Of a stretch of 64,000 nt of DNA, positions 21,319-34,261 are shown piece by piece. Origin of the DNA: Stropharia rugosoannulata (taxonomy: Eukaryota > Basidiomycota > Agaricomycetes > Agaricales > Strophariaceae). The position numbers and the translations under genes were made by a program. Position 1 is the stretch's first letter. Every line of letters begins with the position of its first letter. The notes under the pieces were generated by a model that was not told where the DNA came from, did not search any database, and worked only from the letters and a program-made list of their open reading frames with translations. The stretch covers positions 620,001-684,000 of the forward strand of contig JANCIK010000010.1 in NCBI GenBank assembly GCA_028532985.1, read 5' to 3'.

Positions 21319-23574
21319 ATGTTGGAGCCGTTTCAAAGCTCAAGCCCTCGGTCTGACGATGACGCACTTCTCGCAACCTTGGGTTATAGACAACAGTTCA
21401 AACGCGAATTCTCTTGGGTAGAGATGTTCTCGCTTTCGTTGAGTATAATTGGCATCGTTCAGGCTGCTGCGTGAGTAATACGGATAAGCACTTCGATTCT
21501 CACTACGGACTGACATTTCATCTGTACAGCTCTGTCCTGATCTATTCATTACCCTACGGTGGTCCTGTAGCCATGGTGTGGGGTGTAAGCTCAGGTCTGT
21601 GCTTCGATTGATTGATCGCACCTCTGAGCAGATCTAGTGGTTTGTGTGTAGTTTCTTCATTATGGCAATAGCCCTTTGCATCGCGGAGCTAGCATCGGCA
21701 GCGCCAACCTCTGGTGGATTGTATTATTGGACATATCATAACTCCTCCCCGGGGTATAGGCGATTTCTGTGCTGGCTCGTCGGATGTACGTCATGGTTTT
21801 ACTTGCGTGTCATAATAATAGCTAATATTCTAATAAATTTTCATACATAGACTGCAGTACAATTGGATATATATCCGGCCTAGCTGGCTCTGAATATGCT
21901 ACGGCACTTCAAATGTTCGCCGCCGTGACGATTGGATCCGAAGGGCGTTTCATAGCCACGGAAGCCCAGATTTAGTATGTTATTTACCTGCTGATCGATA
22001 GGGTGGCTTATGTTGATATAACCTTTCTTATAGTGGACTGACTTGTGGTCTACTCATCTTTCATGGAATCCTGGCTAGCTCAGCAACAAAGTTTCTTGCC
22101 CGTATTCAGCTTATTTATATGGCCTTAAACATACTGTAACGTACCTATATTAATATTTGGCTTCGTCTTCTCCGCTGACCGTGTTCTATTATATGGCAGC
22201 ATATTCGTTGCATTGTTAATTGCAATGCCCATTGCTACTCCTGAAGAGCTTAAAAATCCGGCTAGCTATGTCTTCGGCAGCTTTGAGAATTGTAAGTTTC
22301 AACCCGACGAGACATATCCCATTAAATATGATGTACTATTACTAGTGTCCCTCTGGCCAAATGGATTTGCATTTTTACTTTCTTTCTTGGCACCTACGTG
22401 GATATTTGGTGGGCTCCGGCTTTTGATGCAGTCTCATGTTTCTCATCGAAGCTTGAACAGGAGGTATTGATGCCACCGTCCACATAAGCGAAGAAGCAAA
22501 GAATGCTAGTTCTGCTGTCCCGCGGGCTATTATCTTGTCCACTGGACTTGGCTGCATTCTGGGCTGGGGTGAGTATTTTGTGTCTCTAAAATCAAGCTGC
22601 GCTCAAACTTCTCCTAGCCTTTATGATATGCCTTGCATTTAACATGGGAACGGACTTAACGAATATATTGGCCAGCCCAATTGGACAGCCAATGGCTACG
22701 GTCTGTCATTGGCCACATTTGTTTCGTCCTTATTCAAGTTTTACCTTGTAGCGACCTCTAGATCATATTCAATAGCCTTGGAATGAGAGGCACGCTTGCT
22801 ATTTGGAGTCTCATAATAATCACAGTGTACGCATTCCGAATAAATTATCGGTGCCCCTCTGTTAATCTTATGCCAATTCAGCAATATGACCAGCATGAAC
22901 TTGGTGCGTTGTTACGGTCGCATATCTTATAACTCATATACGACCTTGAAAAAATTCTCCAGCTGATAGCTTCTTCCCGTCAAATTTTTGCATTTTCACG
23001 GGACGGAGCTTTGCCGTTGTCTCGCTGGATATCAATCATACACCCACGGACCCAAACGCCGGTCATAGCGGTCATCTGCTGCACGACATGTGCAATGCTG
23101 CTTGACCTTCTATCATTTGCCGGGCCAGCTGCGACAACTGCCATTTTCTCGATGGGAATTGTATGCGTTTACATTGCATACTCTATTCCTATTGCAGCTC
23201 GACATATTGGAGGCCAGAAGTTTACTCCTGGCTACTTCAGTCTCGGGAAGTTTGTATGTCTCACCGCTGTATCTGTTCGTGGGAGTATGTACTCATTATA
23301 CAATGATTCTCAGAGCCTACTGACCGCGGTTATCGCGGTCGCCTTCATGAATATGCTTATTGTGATACTTTTATTCCCTACAGAACCGTCCCCCGAATCC
23401 CAGACAATGAACTACACTATAGTGGTTGTAGGAGGAATTGTGCTCGCCAGCACCGCTTATTTCTTCCTGCCGGGAGTTGGTGCTACCCACTGGTTCACGG
23501 GCCCCATACGTACCATTGAGAGCTGGGATGTCAACTCCCACAAAATTTTAAGCGAAGATATGTTGGAGAAATAG
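21319..23574 (+). CDS. amino-acid/GABA permease (APC superfamily)
   Basis: The start MLEPFQSSSPRSDDDALLATLGYRQQFKREFSWVE is the usual cytosolic lead of fungal GABA/choline-type permeases. Several short introns follow (first GTGAGT donor near 21472, acceptors near 21530 and 21640). Membrane segments include VCSFFIMAIALCIAELASAAPTSGG, matching the APC motif after helix 2, then GFAFLLSFLAPTWIFGGFDA in helix 6, and SRDGALPLSRW before helix 8. The last exon ends SEDMLEK at 23574. About 530 residues with 12 expected helices. Plasma-membrane uptake of amino acids or GABA is inferred; substrate not resolved. Confidence 0.88.
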
Positions 23575-24043
23575 GCTTCTACTCTATATAATATCCCAGT
23601 ACTTTTCAAATTTCAAGCGTATAGTACCATACGGTACGCTACATTGTAAGAATTATTCTTCGCACCATTGACTTCTCTATCTCTTTCAAAACACTTCTTT
23701 TGTCTCCGTGAAGCGCGTTGCAGACAAATTGAATCAGCTGATAAGATTTGAAAGCTCAAGTTTCTGGTATTTATAAGCACCTCCAGTACTACTCGGATGT
23801 GTCATCATAAATAAATCGATAACACATGATAAGCGTACTTCGAAGTCTCCGCTTCATGGTGCAAGTTGCCAAATATAGTAACATGCACACCTAAGAAGGA
23901 AAGCCATTTGTCAGCAAGCTCCTTTCTCGCAGACAGTGTCGTCATCGATACATCATCGATCATCATAACATCTGGTTGGGGTATAAAGCCAATAACTCTC
24001 GCACTTCATCATCCCGTATAGCTCAGATACATCCAATATCAAC
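23575..24043. other. intergenic; promoter region of the alcohol dehydrogenase gene
   Basis: No coding feature seen. Confidence 0.4.
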
Positions 24044-25844
24044 AATGTCAGCTCAAATTCAAAGCACAGAACTTCAATGGAAAGGATATGCGTGGGTAGC
24101 CCCATCAGTTCATTCTCAATGGTCTGCTTAAGCCTTGGGCGTGTTCAGCGTACATGACACGGAACGCTGGGATCAAGTGAAGTTGATTGAATTCCAGCCA
24201 AAACAGTTTGGCGATTACGATATCGACGTAAAGATCGAGTACTGTGGTGTATGTGGCTCCGATGTGCACACTGTAACTGGCGGATGGGGGAAACCCCAGT
24301 TGGTGAGTATTTAGGTTTCTGAGTATATTCCGTGCAAAGACTCATTTGGCGGGTAGCCCGTAATCGTCGGACATGAAATCACAGGGCGTGTTGTTAAAGT
24401 CGGGCCTAAAGTTACCCAGTTCAAGGTCGGCGATCGGGCTGGTGTTGGGTAAGTCGTGAACGTTGCTCGTACTACTAGGCGATGCCTCCTAAAGCTTGTT
24501 TTATCGTAGAGCTCAGATATGCTCTTGTTTTGAATGCAAGAACTGCAATAACGACAATGAAAATTAGTAGGTCCTCGCATTATATTTTTTTACTCCCACA
24601 CCTGATTGAATTTCAGCTGCCCCAAGGCAGTCAGTACGTACGACGACAAATATCCAAATGTCAGTGGTCCATTCCATCTCTATTAATTCTAATTCAAACC
24701 AAATGGCTCATTGTTACTTAAGGGTGATATTACATATGGTGGATATTCTACGGCTATTAGAGCCCATGAGCGATTTGTGTTTCCCATTCCGAAAGATCTC
24801 GCTTTGGAACAAGCAGCTCCCATGCTATGTGCAGGCTTGACCGTCTACTCTCCACTCGTGCGGAACGGAGCTGGGTGAGTGCCGTTTAACTGGTTTCAAG
24901 GAGCACTCATAGACAATATGTATCAGACCAGGGAAGAAAGTCGGCGTTGTAGGGCTTGGTGGCCTGGGGTACGCTTCAGGACAGTCTCCCGTTACATTTT
25001 CTGTGACAATTTTCCTCTGGTAGTCACTTTGCCGTTCAGTTTGCTAAGGCTTTGGGGGCGGATGTCACCGTATTTTCCCACTCACCGAACAAAGAGGTAT
25101 GTAACGCTATACACTTGTCTTCTAATACTTCGCCTGATTTTTTACCCCAGAAAGATGCTCGAACACTCGGAGCCGATCACTTCGTCTTGACAAATGAAGG
25201 TTTTGCAGACAAACTTCAAGGAGAACTAGATCTTATCATTGTACGTCTTCTCTTTCATATCATATCCGAGTTGGTTTTAACAATTCGTGCCAAGTCCACT
25301 GTTGATGCTGCGAGTGGTATTCCATTGGCAGATTTGATGACTACGTTGTCTGTTGGAGGTCGTTTGATTTCCGTCGGTCTCCCAGACCAAGATCTTCCCC
25401 CTTTAAACGCTATGAGTATGTGGAGTAAACAATTTATTTTAGACTACCAGGCTACTGATGAGTATATAATGTAGACCTTTCCAAAAATGCTGCCCTTCTA
25501 GGAGGAAGCCACATGTGAGTTTCTATTCTTGAAAGGAAGAACGGTTTGACGCGCTAAAGCTTTCATCTAGTGGAAGTAAAAAAGAAGTGATCGATATGCT
25601 TAACCTTGCCGTTCAGAAAGGTGTAAAATCGTACATTGAAATGTTGCCAAGTAAGTGTAGATGTTTTGGTTAACCAGAATGGCGCTCATCCCGGCGTAAT
25701 AATAAGTGAAAGAAGCTGGAAAGGCTCTGCAGAACGTCAAGCAGAATAAAGTGCGCTACAGGCATGTTCTGAAGTAAGTCCTTTGAAAATAACCCGGAAC
25801 TTTGAATCTATAACTTACTGTATACTAGAATGGATATCGTCTAA
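24044..25844 (+). CDS. zinc NADP-dependent alcohol dehydrogenase (CAD/Adh6-like)
   Basis: Start [16 protein letters not shown], then an intron, then [12 protein letters not shown]. Medium-chain dehydrogenase signatures are complete. Catalytic zinc ligands lie in CGVCGSDVH and GHEITG. The structural-zinc lobe is [17 protein letters not shown] (C-X2-C-X2-C-X7-C). The Rossmann motif [20 protein letters not shown] is followed by a Ser after the second strand (VFSHS), as in NADP-preferring members. Many short introns (first near 24096-24130); stop TAA at 25842. About 350 residues. Members reduce aromatic or aliphatic aldehydes, for instance those released from lignin. Confidence 0.9.
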
Positions 25845-25874
25845 ACGGTGTAGAGCACCCCGACACCCGACACG

Positions 25875-26690
25875 TTAGGCGTATGGTGAGTTATTTGCAC
25901 CATAATTCCCACGGCGCGCGACTCATTGATGGCACTGCCGCGCGCGACTCAAAGTGAGGGGACAGTGCTTGTTTCACTATATCCTGGGTGTTTGGAGTAG
26001 AAATAAAGTATATGTAGGTATATGTATTGTATTAATAGTAAATTACTGGAGTTTGTGGTTATCAATCCCTTTGAGAGGCATACAGGGCGAGTTTTTCCTG
26101 CTTTTTTGTACTTACAACTGCACTAAGCCATCCAATATCACCCATAAATGATAGCATTTTAGTACACAATGAAGCTATATATCTCCTCCTTTTCAGCTCA
26201 AATACTTTCAATTCAATTCATGGGGACTTAGGCACATATTTTAATCAAATTTCAGTAGTAGTTCCTTCTCAAACATGGATGTATTTCCTCATATTACTGT
26301 AGAATCTGTGTACTCATACTGTATGTACCACATATATACTGTTACTATTCATAAAAAAACATATAATGGTGCATTTGAAAATGACCACTTGGTTTGAGTC
26401 GCGCGCGGCAGTCCTTCAGAGAGTCGCGCGCGGCGGGCAAGTCGTGGGAATATTTCGGCAAATCCCATCATACGTACAAAATGTCATTAAATCAACATTA
26501 AACTACAATCAACTCTACTTCTTGATACAATATAATATGCAGAGCACATAATATGAGGTAAGTATGGGCTGCTCTGGGATGTAGCAGTCAAAATAATAAC
26601 CTGCCGAACCCGTTGAGTCGCGCGCGGCGGTGCCATCAATGAGTCGCGCGCCGTGGGAATTGTGGTGCAAATAACTCACCATATTAGGCG
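25875..26690. mobile_element. 802-bp non-autonomous DNA transposon with 71-bp TIRs
   Basis: The element 25882-26683 is flanked by a 7-bp direct repeat TTAGGCG (25875-25881 and 26684-26690). Its termini TATGGTGAGTTATTTGCACC... are inverted over 71 bp (25882-25952 versus 26613-26683) with only two mismatches. Each TIR holds two copies of the GC-rich motif CGCGCGACTC about 30 bp apart. A third, diverged pair lies internally at about 26395-26445. No coding frame longer than 65 codons. Superfamily not assigned from the 7-bp duplication. Confidence 0.9.
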
Positions 26691-27239
26691 GTAATAGTCG
26701 TTATACATATGTACATTATACATTATGTTTGAACAAGTACCATTGAATACCAGATTGAGATTTGAGAAGTACCAAATGTCTGTTTCCAAAGTCCTGCAGC
26801 TTGCACATAATCCGACTTTGTCTATAAAAAAAATAATGCGATGACTGCGCTACAAAATGTTGACAGCCTCCGTTAAATTCAACGAATGACACCTACCGCG
26901 AAAACAACATGATATCCCTTGACTCCCGGCACGCAGACATGCGTACAACCACATTTAACCAGTCGGTTAGCTGTGAGCATAGGGCAGGGTACGTATGTCG
27001 TTTAATACATTGCCAGGCCTGACAGAACGGCTCGAAGATGATTCAATGACGAGATTTGGATCTCACCTTCCAACATGAGTCCTGAGGCCTGACTCCTGAA
27101 ACAGTAGTAATACATGATGTTGACATGACGTCAGGACCCACACATCGTTGCCTAAGAGATTTCGAACTTGGCCCACATGCATATCACTATCGTTCTCCCA
27201 CCTCATTCTCTTGAATACCATCAAAATCTCTACGCAATA
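26691..27239. other. intergenic, nothing recognised
   Basis: Upstream region of the PEBP gene; no coding feature seen. Confidence 0.4.
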
Positions 27240-27970
27240 ATGTCAGGTCCCCTAGCCAGAGTTGTTACCGCCATTAAGGCAGCCAAAGTTATACCGGACG
27301 TTATCCCAGAAGGTTTTTCACCCTCGGTGCTGTTCTCCGTCGTGTGGCCGTCTAGTGGGACGGAGGTCGTGCTGGGCGAGAAGATCGCACGAAACCTTAC
27401 CGAAACAGAGCCGGAGATTAAGGTCCTCCCCATGGCCCTGCCGAAAGGAGATGACCCGACCAACAGCGCGCCAACGGACAACGTCTCATATACGCTTGTT
27501 ATGACCGACCCCGACGCACCTAGCCGGACAGACCCCAAGTTTGGACAGTGGCGGCATTGGGTGGTAAGCACATGCGTTCGTCTCGAGTAACTCTTGGTCA
27601 TCGCAATCCAGTTACCTGGTGTCAAATTGCCTGCGGCGGGCTCCAACGAAAACGCCCAGGCGCACGCGCTAAAGACACACACTGCTGCCACTCCATACTA
27701 CCCACCTGCACCCCCTCCTGATACAGGGTACCATCGATACAGTGCGTATATTGGCCAAGAAATAGCTTTCGAATACCGCCGTTCATGACGTTGTGTATCG
27801 CAGTCTTTCTATTATTCCAAGAACCAGCCAAGGGCCTCAACATACCTGCTGACGCCGTAGAGCGCAACGGAGATCCTGCGAGCCGTAGAAAGTGGAATGC
27901 GATGGAGTTTGCGAACAAGTTTGACTTGAAACTGGTCGGAGCGAACTTCTTCGAGACCAAAGCCCAGTAG
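27240..27970 (+). CDS. phosphatidylethanolamine-binding protein (PEBP/TFS1-like)
   Basis: Start chosen at ATG 27240 ([32 protein letters not shown]). The upstream in-frame ATG at 27168 would add 24 residues with no family match. Exon 1 carries the signature [20 protein letters not shown] (anion-binding pocket). After an intron (donor 27563) the second part has [15 protein letters not shown], where an intron between HRY and FLLF restores the family motif. The end [29 protein letters not shown] is typical of the fungal TFS1 group. About 200 residues. Yeast TFS1 inhibits carboxypeptidase Y; a related cytosolic regulatory role is inferred. Confidence 0.9.
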
Positions 27971-29773
27971 AGATAGGACAAGCACAAGAGTGTCAGATCA
28001 ACCCAGCAGTTTGCAGCGCTGAAAGACGTTATAGTGCCCGAAAAGTAAAATGTACAGTAACATTCTGATTGCAAAGAATGAAGTTGCCTTTGATTCTAGT
28101 CGAATTTCAGAAATAGACCGATGCCGGGTCTGTCGCAGATTCGTCACTGTCCAGCGCACTCTAGCAGACTCTAGCCCCGCCTGTTATAACTCACTTGTTT
28201 CATTCCTACGGGAAGCTGAGCAGGATCCGGTGTGACATTAGTATCTGCAAGTAAGCCTCTAAAGGTAAGTGTAGTCTGAGGATGAAGTTCAGGTTCAAAG
28301 TTTCGTTCGGTTGATGTTCGGGCAAATAAGGTTGCTTGCTGACTCATCGATATCAGCAAGAAAAAAAGGCGAGAAAAGTTTGAGAAAAGTTCGACCTTGG
28401 AAGTGCTTGTATTCGGCTTGTATCCAACTTTCACCAACTTTCACATGAAGTTTCAAAGCAATGTCAGGTTCTACCAAGGTTCTACCATCTCACATGCACG
28501 CCTATGTTCAACATATGCTCCTATAAAATCATCTATGTATGCGCATACGTAACTCTTGGAACGGCTTGGGACTTCTACTTCCCAAGACCGACTTCGTCAG
28601 AATACCGCCGGGCGACCGTTCAATATCAATGCTTACCCCACACTTACGATATGGGGCGATGAGGGGTGATGACGCTACATAGTAGGCCTTTCGGTGCATG
28701 TATCAAAAACTGTCTCCGATTCTCTCAGTCACTGACCAAGATCCGAGTACATGGGCTTCTCTGGGTACACTCACCTCATTTAATTCATTGTGTTTCTAGT
28801 CTTCTTACTGAAGCTCGTAATTATCATTGCTTAAACTTGAAGCCCTCGACCGCGGTCGGAGCGCTGTCTAGTTTTGCCTGGGACGAGTACGCGTCTGCAA
28901 TCACCCAGATTCCAGACTGACCCCTACTGACCCTCGCGGACTCTTGAAATTCTGTTCTTAGCGAGCTTTAGCGAGACGCTTGGACCTGCTTGAAGCTGGG
29001 GACATAAAGTCCGCAAAGACCGCAGCATGTACCACGCGAGCCACGCGACATTCATACTCCTTCGTCTCGCGTCCATGGACCCATGACTTTTGAAATTCTC
29101 TTGGCCGTACAACTCCGTCGCGGTCTCCTAGGTCTTCCTGTGTGTGTCGAACTCTTTTAACGTCGTTACTTTGCTCATACAAGCGTTCAGCACTGCTTTC
29201 CAGCGCGAACTCGCTCTATATTTCTATGGCCTCAAACTGAAAGGAAACTTCACTCATCAGCAAGTTCTTCACTGCTCCGGCGTTGTGAAACGGACTTTTA
29301 TCTGCCCCACGCGTTCTGTTACCACGTGTATTTCCCCAAAACCAAAAATGTCCACTCATCCGATTGCTTTCCGTCCTCTTCATAAATGAGCTCTTCTCTT
29401 ATTTGATATATATAACCGGACTTTAACTTACCCGGTGTGTAACCACTCGCTTATGTATGCCGCTTGTCGCACGCTATCCTTGTGGTTGTTCATGCTGACC
29501 TGTAGCTGAGGCAAAACGCACCTCGTCATATCCTCTCTCATGACCATTTTCCACCCCTTTAGTCAGTTCTCCAATATCGATGGCTTCGTCAAGCCTAGAG
29601 AGGACAAAAGCAGCCGCAAATTACGTCTGGACTTCATGCCGCAATGCGGACTTCTTGCTTGTGCTTGTCGCGACCAAGTTCGTCTCGGACCATGTTCACT
29701 GTCGACCCGTCTGCTTTAAATACGACTCCGCAAAAATTGGGAGAACAACCTCTTGGTCGTCCTCATCTCAACC
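27971..29773. other. 1.8-kb intergenic region upstream of the amylase
   Basis: No supported gene. Small tandem or near-tandem repeats are visible (ACTCTAGCAG/ACTCTAGCCC near 28157, CCAACTTTCA twice near 28430, AAGGTTCTACC near 28477). A TTTAAATA box lies near 29713, about 60 nt before the amylase ATG. Confidence 0.4.
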
Positions 29774-32364
29774 ATGAAGTTGTCTGCATACTTTTCGCTT
29801 CTCTTAGCATCTCTGCCTTTGGCCTTGTCTGCTCCGTACACTCCAGACAACACCACGGAGCTGAACCCGCGGGCTACTGGCTCGAGCAAAGATGTCATCA
29901 TTCAACTTTTTGAATGGAACTGGGATAGCGTCGCTGCTGAATGTACCAACTTCATCGGCCCTGCAGGTTATGGATTTGTTCAAGGTAAATGGCACTGTAC
30001 GGACTACCTATCATCGTGGTATTGACACAACGCCTTAGTGAGCCCTCCTGCCGAACACATCTCTGGTTCCCAGTGGTGGACCGATTACCAGCCCGTTTCA
30101 TACACCTTGACATCTAAGAGAGGAAACCGCAGCCAGTTTGCAAAGTAAGTCATGGTATTTGATATTGGCATCATGAAGAGATGGCTGATAGTCTTCTAAT
30201 AGCATGGTTAAAACCTGTCACATCGCTGGTGTGAAGGTCATTGCGGGTAAGGGTTTCTTTGAAATGCGAAGTTACGTCTGAGCTCACTGTTTCTATTCTA
30301 GACACCATTTGGAATCATATGGCTGGCGTTGCGTCAGGTGTCGGTGTCGGTGGAAGTTCGTTCACGCAATACAACTACCCTGGAATCTACCAAACCCAAG
30401 TATGCGTAATTCATCTATGCTTTCGTCTACCGCGCTTATCAATACCAATAGGACTTCCATCATTGTGGTCTCGCACCTGGAGATGATATTCAGAACTACG
30501 GAGATGCCAAACAAGTTCAGACATGTGAACTGGTTAACTTAGCAGAGTGAGTTCCCTTACAACAGTTGTAGGCATCTCGAAATCTGAACTTACACGACCA
30601 TAGTTTGGCGACTGAGACCGAATATGTGCGCTCGCGCCTGGCTGCGTACTCAAACGATCTTATCTCTCTTGGTGTTGATGGACTTCGTCTGGATGCTGCG
30701 AAACGTACGTAGCACTGTTACTATTTTTTAACGCACTTATTTATTCCCCGACAGATATCGCAACTGACGATATTGCCAACATTATCTCGAGACTGACTAC
30801 CAAGCCTTACATCACCCAAGAAGTCATCTATGGCGGGGGCGAACCCGTCACTCCTAACATGTACACCGGAAACGGTGAGTTGCCTGTTAGTTCACTGATT
30901 GCAACAGACTTCTCATGAATGTGTTATCTCGTGTTAGGCGATGTTCAAGAGTGCGGCAAATCTTTTTATTTATTTTGTACAACCATTCAAACGTTTTCAC
31001 AATTTACAGATTCCGATATACCTCTGCTCTGCAGAGCGCCTTCGGTGGACAGGGAATCTCCAGCCTCCAAAACTTTGATAACCGAGGTGGGCTAAATTGT
31101 TCAGTTGGATCATCATATCAACGCTCACATTTTTTTAGGATGGGTGTCCGGAAATGGGGCTAATGTGTTTGTTGCCAACCACGACACGGAAAGGGTGCGA
31201 TTGTGTGCTACATCTTCTTCATTATCGGAATCTCATCCACCTGATCAGAACGGTGCTTCTTTGACCATGACTTCCCCGTCCAATACATATATCACCGCAC
31301 ACGTCTTCTTGCTCGCGCATCCCTACGGCACTCCCACCGTACTGTCAAGCTACTCCTTCTCTGACCATGACGCGGGCTCTCCTAACAATGGTGCTTTTTT
31401 ACACAAGTCTTTTTATTCACAACATCTAACTCAAGCCTTCTAACTAATTAGGCGCTGCTACCTGCTCTGCTAATGGAGGTAGTGGTGGATGGTACTGCCA
31501 ACATCGTTTCCCCGCTATCGCCCGTATGGTTGCTTTCCGCAACAACGTTGGCTCCTCTCCCCTCAACAACTGGGTGTCTCCCTCTTCCCAACAAATCGCC
31601 TTCGGCCGAGGTGAGTCGTACAAACAAATCTCACCGTACTTGCTAACGTACTCTATAGGCGCCCTTGGATTTGTTGCAATCAATAACGGTGACTCTTCCT
31701 GGACAGCCACGTTCTCGACCTCCCTTCCCGACGGCGCATACTGCGATGTCATCAGCGGTGCAAGCTCATCAGGCTCTTGCAGCGGTTCTTCGTTCACCGT
31801 TAGTGGCGGAAAGTTCAGCGCGTCCGTCCCCGCCCGCAGTGCAGTTGCTATCCACACCGGCGCTCTTGGCAGCGGAGGTACTGGCGGTGGTACCAGCCCT
31901 TCTCCTTCTACTATCGCAGTCACTTTCCAAGAGACAGCCACAACCTCCCTTGGCCAGGTAATAATCCTTTCTAATTGACTTATACAATTCCCCCATGCTG
32001 ACCGCGGGCTTTTAGAACATCTTCCTCGCTGGTAGCATCTCCCAGTTGGGCTCGTGGTCCACCGCTTCAGCTGTGAGCTGTTCTGATGACTTAAAGGGAC
32101 GCAGTTGCTAACTTTTTAATAAGATTGCTCTTTCCTCCGCCTCATACCCTGTCTGGAGTGTAACTGTCAACCTCCCCGCCGGCACCTCGTTCAACTACAA
32201 GTTTGTTCGCAAGAACAGTGATGGATCGGTACGCTTCTCATCACCTCTGAGATGTAACTTGGCCTAATTGAAATATTTAGTTCACCTGGGAATCTGATCC
32301 TAACCGTTCTTCTACCGTCAATACTTCCGGTAGTACACAGACTATCACCACCAGCTGGCGTTGA
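29774..32364 (+). CDS. secreted GH13 alpha-amylase with C-terminal CBM20
   Basis: Signal peptide [20 protein letters not shown], then the GH13 barrel split by about ten short introns. Conserved regions: region [12 protein letters not shown] (near 30300), region [13 protein letters not shown] with the nucleophile Asp, region [13 protein letters not shown] with the acid/base Glu, and region [11 protein letters not shown] with the third Asp. Barrel-end and domain C residues run to [16 protein letters not shown]. After a Gly/Ser/Thr/Pro linker a CBM20 starch-binding domain follows (ITVTFQ-type start [55 protein letters not shown]). Stop TGA at 32362. It cleaves internal alpha-1,4 bonds of raw starch outside the cell. 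Confidence 0.95.
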
Positions 32365-32628
32365 GCTTTCTCTCTCAAAAATAATGAAATCACGACTGTA
32401 GCGTAACGTACGGGCTTTGTTATTTATCGATCAAACTTGGATCGAACACCTATCTTACGTTTCGTCTTTAATGTATCAACTACGTGGAACTTAAGGGACA
32501 AATATATTACTTTTAATAATCCACTAGGCCAATGTTCAATTTTGAAGTCACAAAAGTTAATTTACATTGGTACATATTTCAACACAGGAGTTCTGACAGT
32601 CGTAAAGGTATATTAGAGCCTTCTTAAT
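32365..32628. other. convergent 3' spacer between amylase and LPMO
   Basis: About 260 bp of AT-rich sequence shared as 3' regions of two tail-to-tail genes. Confidence 0.4.
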
Positions 32629-33564
32629 TCAACCGCTCCAGACCGCGGGGCCAGGGACCTATCAGTATAGAATTAATTGGGATAATAAGCATTGCTTTTG
32701 TATAGAAAAGACGTACTGTGTATGCGGTCGGGACAGGGTCATAGATGTCGACAGTCAACCCGGGATCTACAACCGATTATTAAAACAAACACAGAGTTAA
32801 ACATTAAAAACACTTACCATCTGCAGCTACATATCCTGGGATAGAGACTTTAGATGGACTGCCAGAACCTCCGCCAGTGATATTGATTTGTGCACAAGAG
32901 ATGTACCATTGAGGGGCGTCCACTACGTGTAGTCCAATTTGCTCAATGCGAACGAGGTACTGTAAGATAAAATAATCAAACGACTAGGAGTCAAGATAAA
33001 TCAACACTCCGACCTGTCCAGAAGGCGTCGCAGCAGGGATGGTGGTAGTCAGCTGGGAAGCACCGTAGTCGGTAAATGTGAATGGGTTAAAGGTGGCACC
33101 CCATTCTGCTATCTGAAACGAGCATCCATTTAGTACCACTTTAGTAAGTATGCGGATTTTATTACTTTAAACCAATTTGCGCCGCTGCCATCCCAGTCGG
33201 CTGCAGTGGTGGGCGCAGTGCCCAAGTAAATAGCGGCCGGACCCTGGTGGTAAATGGTATTATCGAGCATAAATCCAATGGTGCTCCCAGCAACAACCGT
33301 CGCAGTGTCCGTGGCCGGGCTGTTTATGTTGCATGTAATATCGGGAGAGGTGACGGATGTTACTGGCGAGTTGTTAACCGGCTGACGCACGGCGGTCATG
33401 GAAGTCGTGCTTCCTGCTATCAGCGTGTTCCAGATGTCTGTAAACGCACGTAGACATCGATAAGTAACTCTATTTACATAGAGATATATGCATGCGAAGA
33501 ACGTACAGTGGGCTGAGGCGCCCTGTATGAGCGTAGCGCTTAAGACAGCACCAACGAACTTCAT
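32629..33564 (-). CDS. AA9 lytic polysaccharide monooxygenase
   Basis: Signal peptide MKFVGAVLSATLIQGASA followed by His1 of the mature enzyme (AHYIWN, with an intron splitting the Tyr codon). His1 forms the copper histidine brace with the His in TIYHQGPAAIYLG. The axial region RIEQIGLHVVDAPQWYISCAQINI supplies the conserved Gln and Tyr. A last intron (donor near 32709) gives the canonical AA9 end TVPGPAVWSG and stop at 32629; without it the frame would miss this motif. No CBM1. About 230 residues, secreted, oxidatively cleaves cellulose or hemicellulose. The upstream in-frame ATG at 33588 is less likely. Confidence 0.93.
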
Positions 33565-33635
33565 TTTGTTGAATGCGATGAAGTTCAAAAGCGTTTGCTT
33601 TGAGGACTGATTCTGTCAGTACGGTAGCACGAGTC

Positions 33636-33642
33636 TTTTATA
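33636..33642 (-). promoter_or_regulatory. TATA box of the LPMO gene
   Basis: TATAAAA on the minus strand about 72 nt upstream of the ATG at 33564. Confidence 0.5.
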
Positions 33643-34261
33643 CCTACCATCGGGAAATTCATTGAGCTTCCTAGGGAAAATCACCTAGGTTCTCAAGTGC
33701 TGTCGGTTACTAACGCTCGAAACGCCTTCGTAGCGAGTCGATGCAGAGCATCCGAAGGTAGGCATAATGACCAAAATGGGTGATAGTCGGTCTAAGTTGA
33801 TCCACCCAATTCGTGTACAGGGAGAGAATTCACCTTATCGTTCGGATTATCTGTGTGGCTCTACTGCATGTTCTGGCTCAACAGCTTGCTAGATTGTGGA
33901 GCAAGTGGAGATGGAAAAATATCTCCCGGCTTCGTTGCTGCATGATTCAGCACTTCGAAGCTATAATAGGACCACGTCGGCGAAACCGGCGCACATTCTC
34001 AGTTCAACTTTGTCTGGCAGACAACAGATACGGATTGCGAAAATCGACACTACTAGGAATCGTAAAGCATGTTGAGCTGTGATTCCTAGTGGGGACCTAC
34101 GTGACAGGATTTAACCAGTATCTTGGTTGGAGGTTATTTACGGAGGGGCAAAATTTATTAGAAATTATGGTACCAAGTACTTACATACCAACAACACCAC
34201 AATAGAATCCTTAAGGTCTTGTAATGATGTAAAAACTGCTCGAAGGGTTTTGTGGAAGTAC
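33643..34261. other. intergenic, nothing recognised
   Basis: Between the LPMO promoter and the 3' end of the zinc-ribbon gene. Frames of 89 and 118 codons on the plus strand have no recognisable features. Confidence 0.4.

Noticed and set aside
27168..27239. Upstream ATG for the PEBP gene
   Set aside because: The extra 24 residues show no signal or family similarity; the ATG at 27240 fits the family start.
28666..28920. 84-codon plus frame upstream of the amylase
   Set aside because: No family features, no splice context; likely random.
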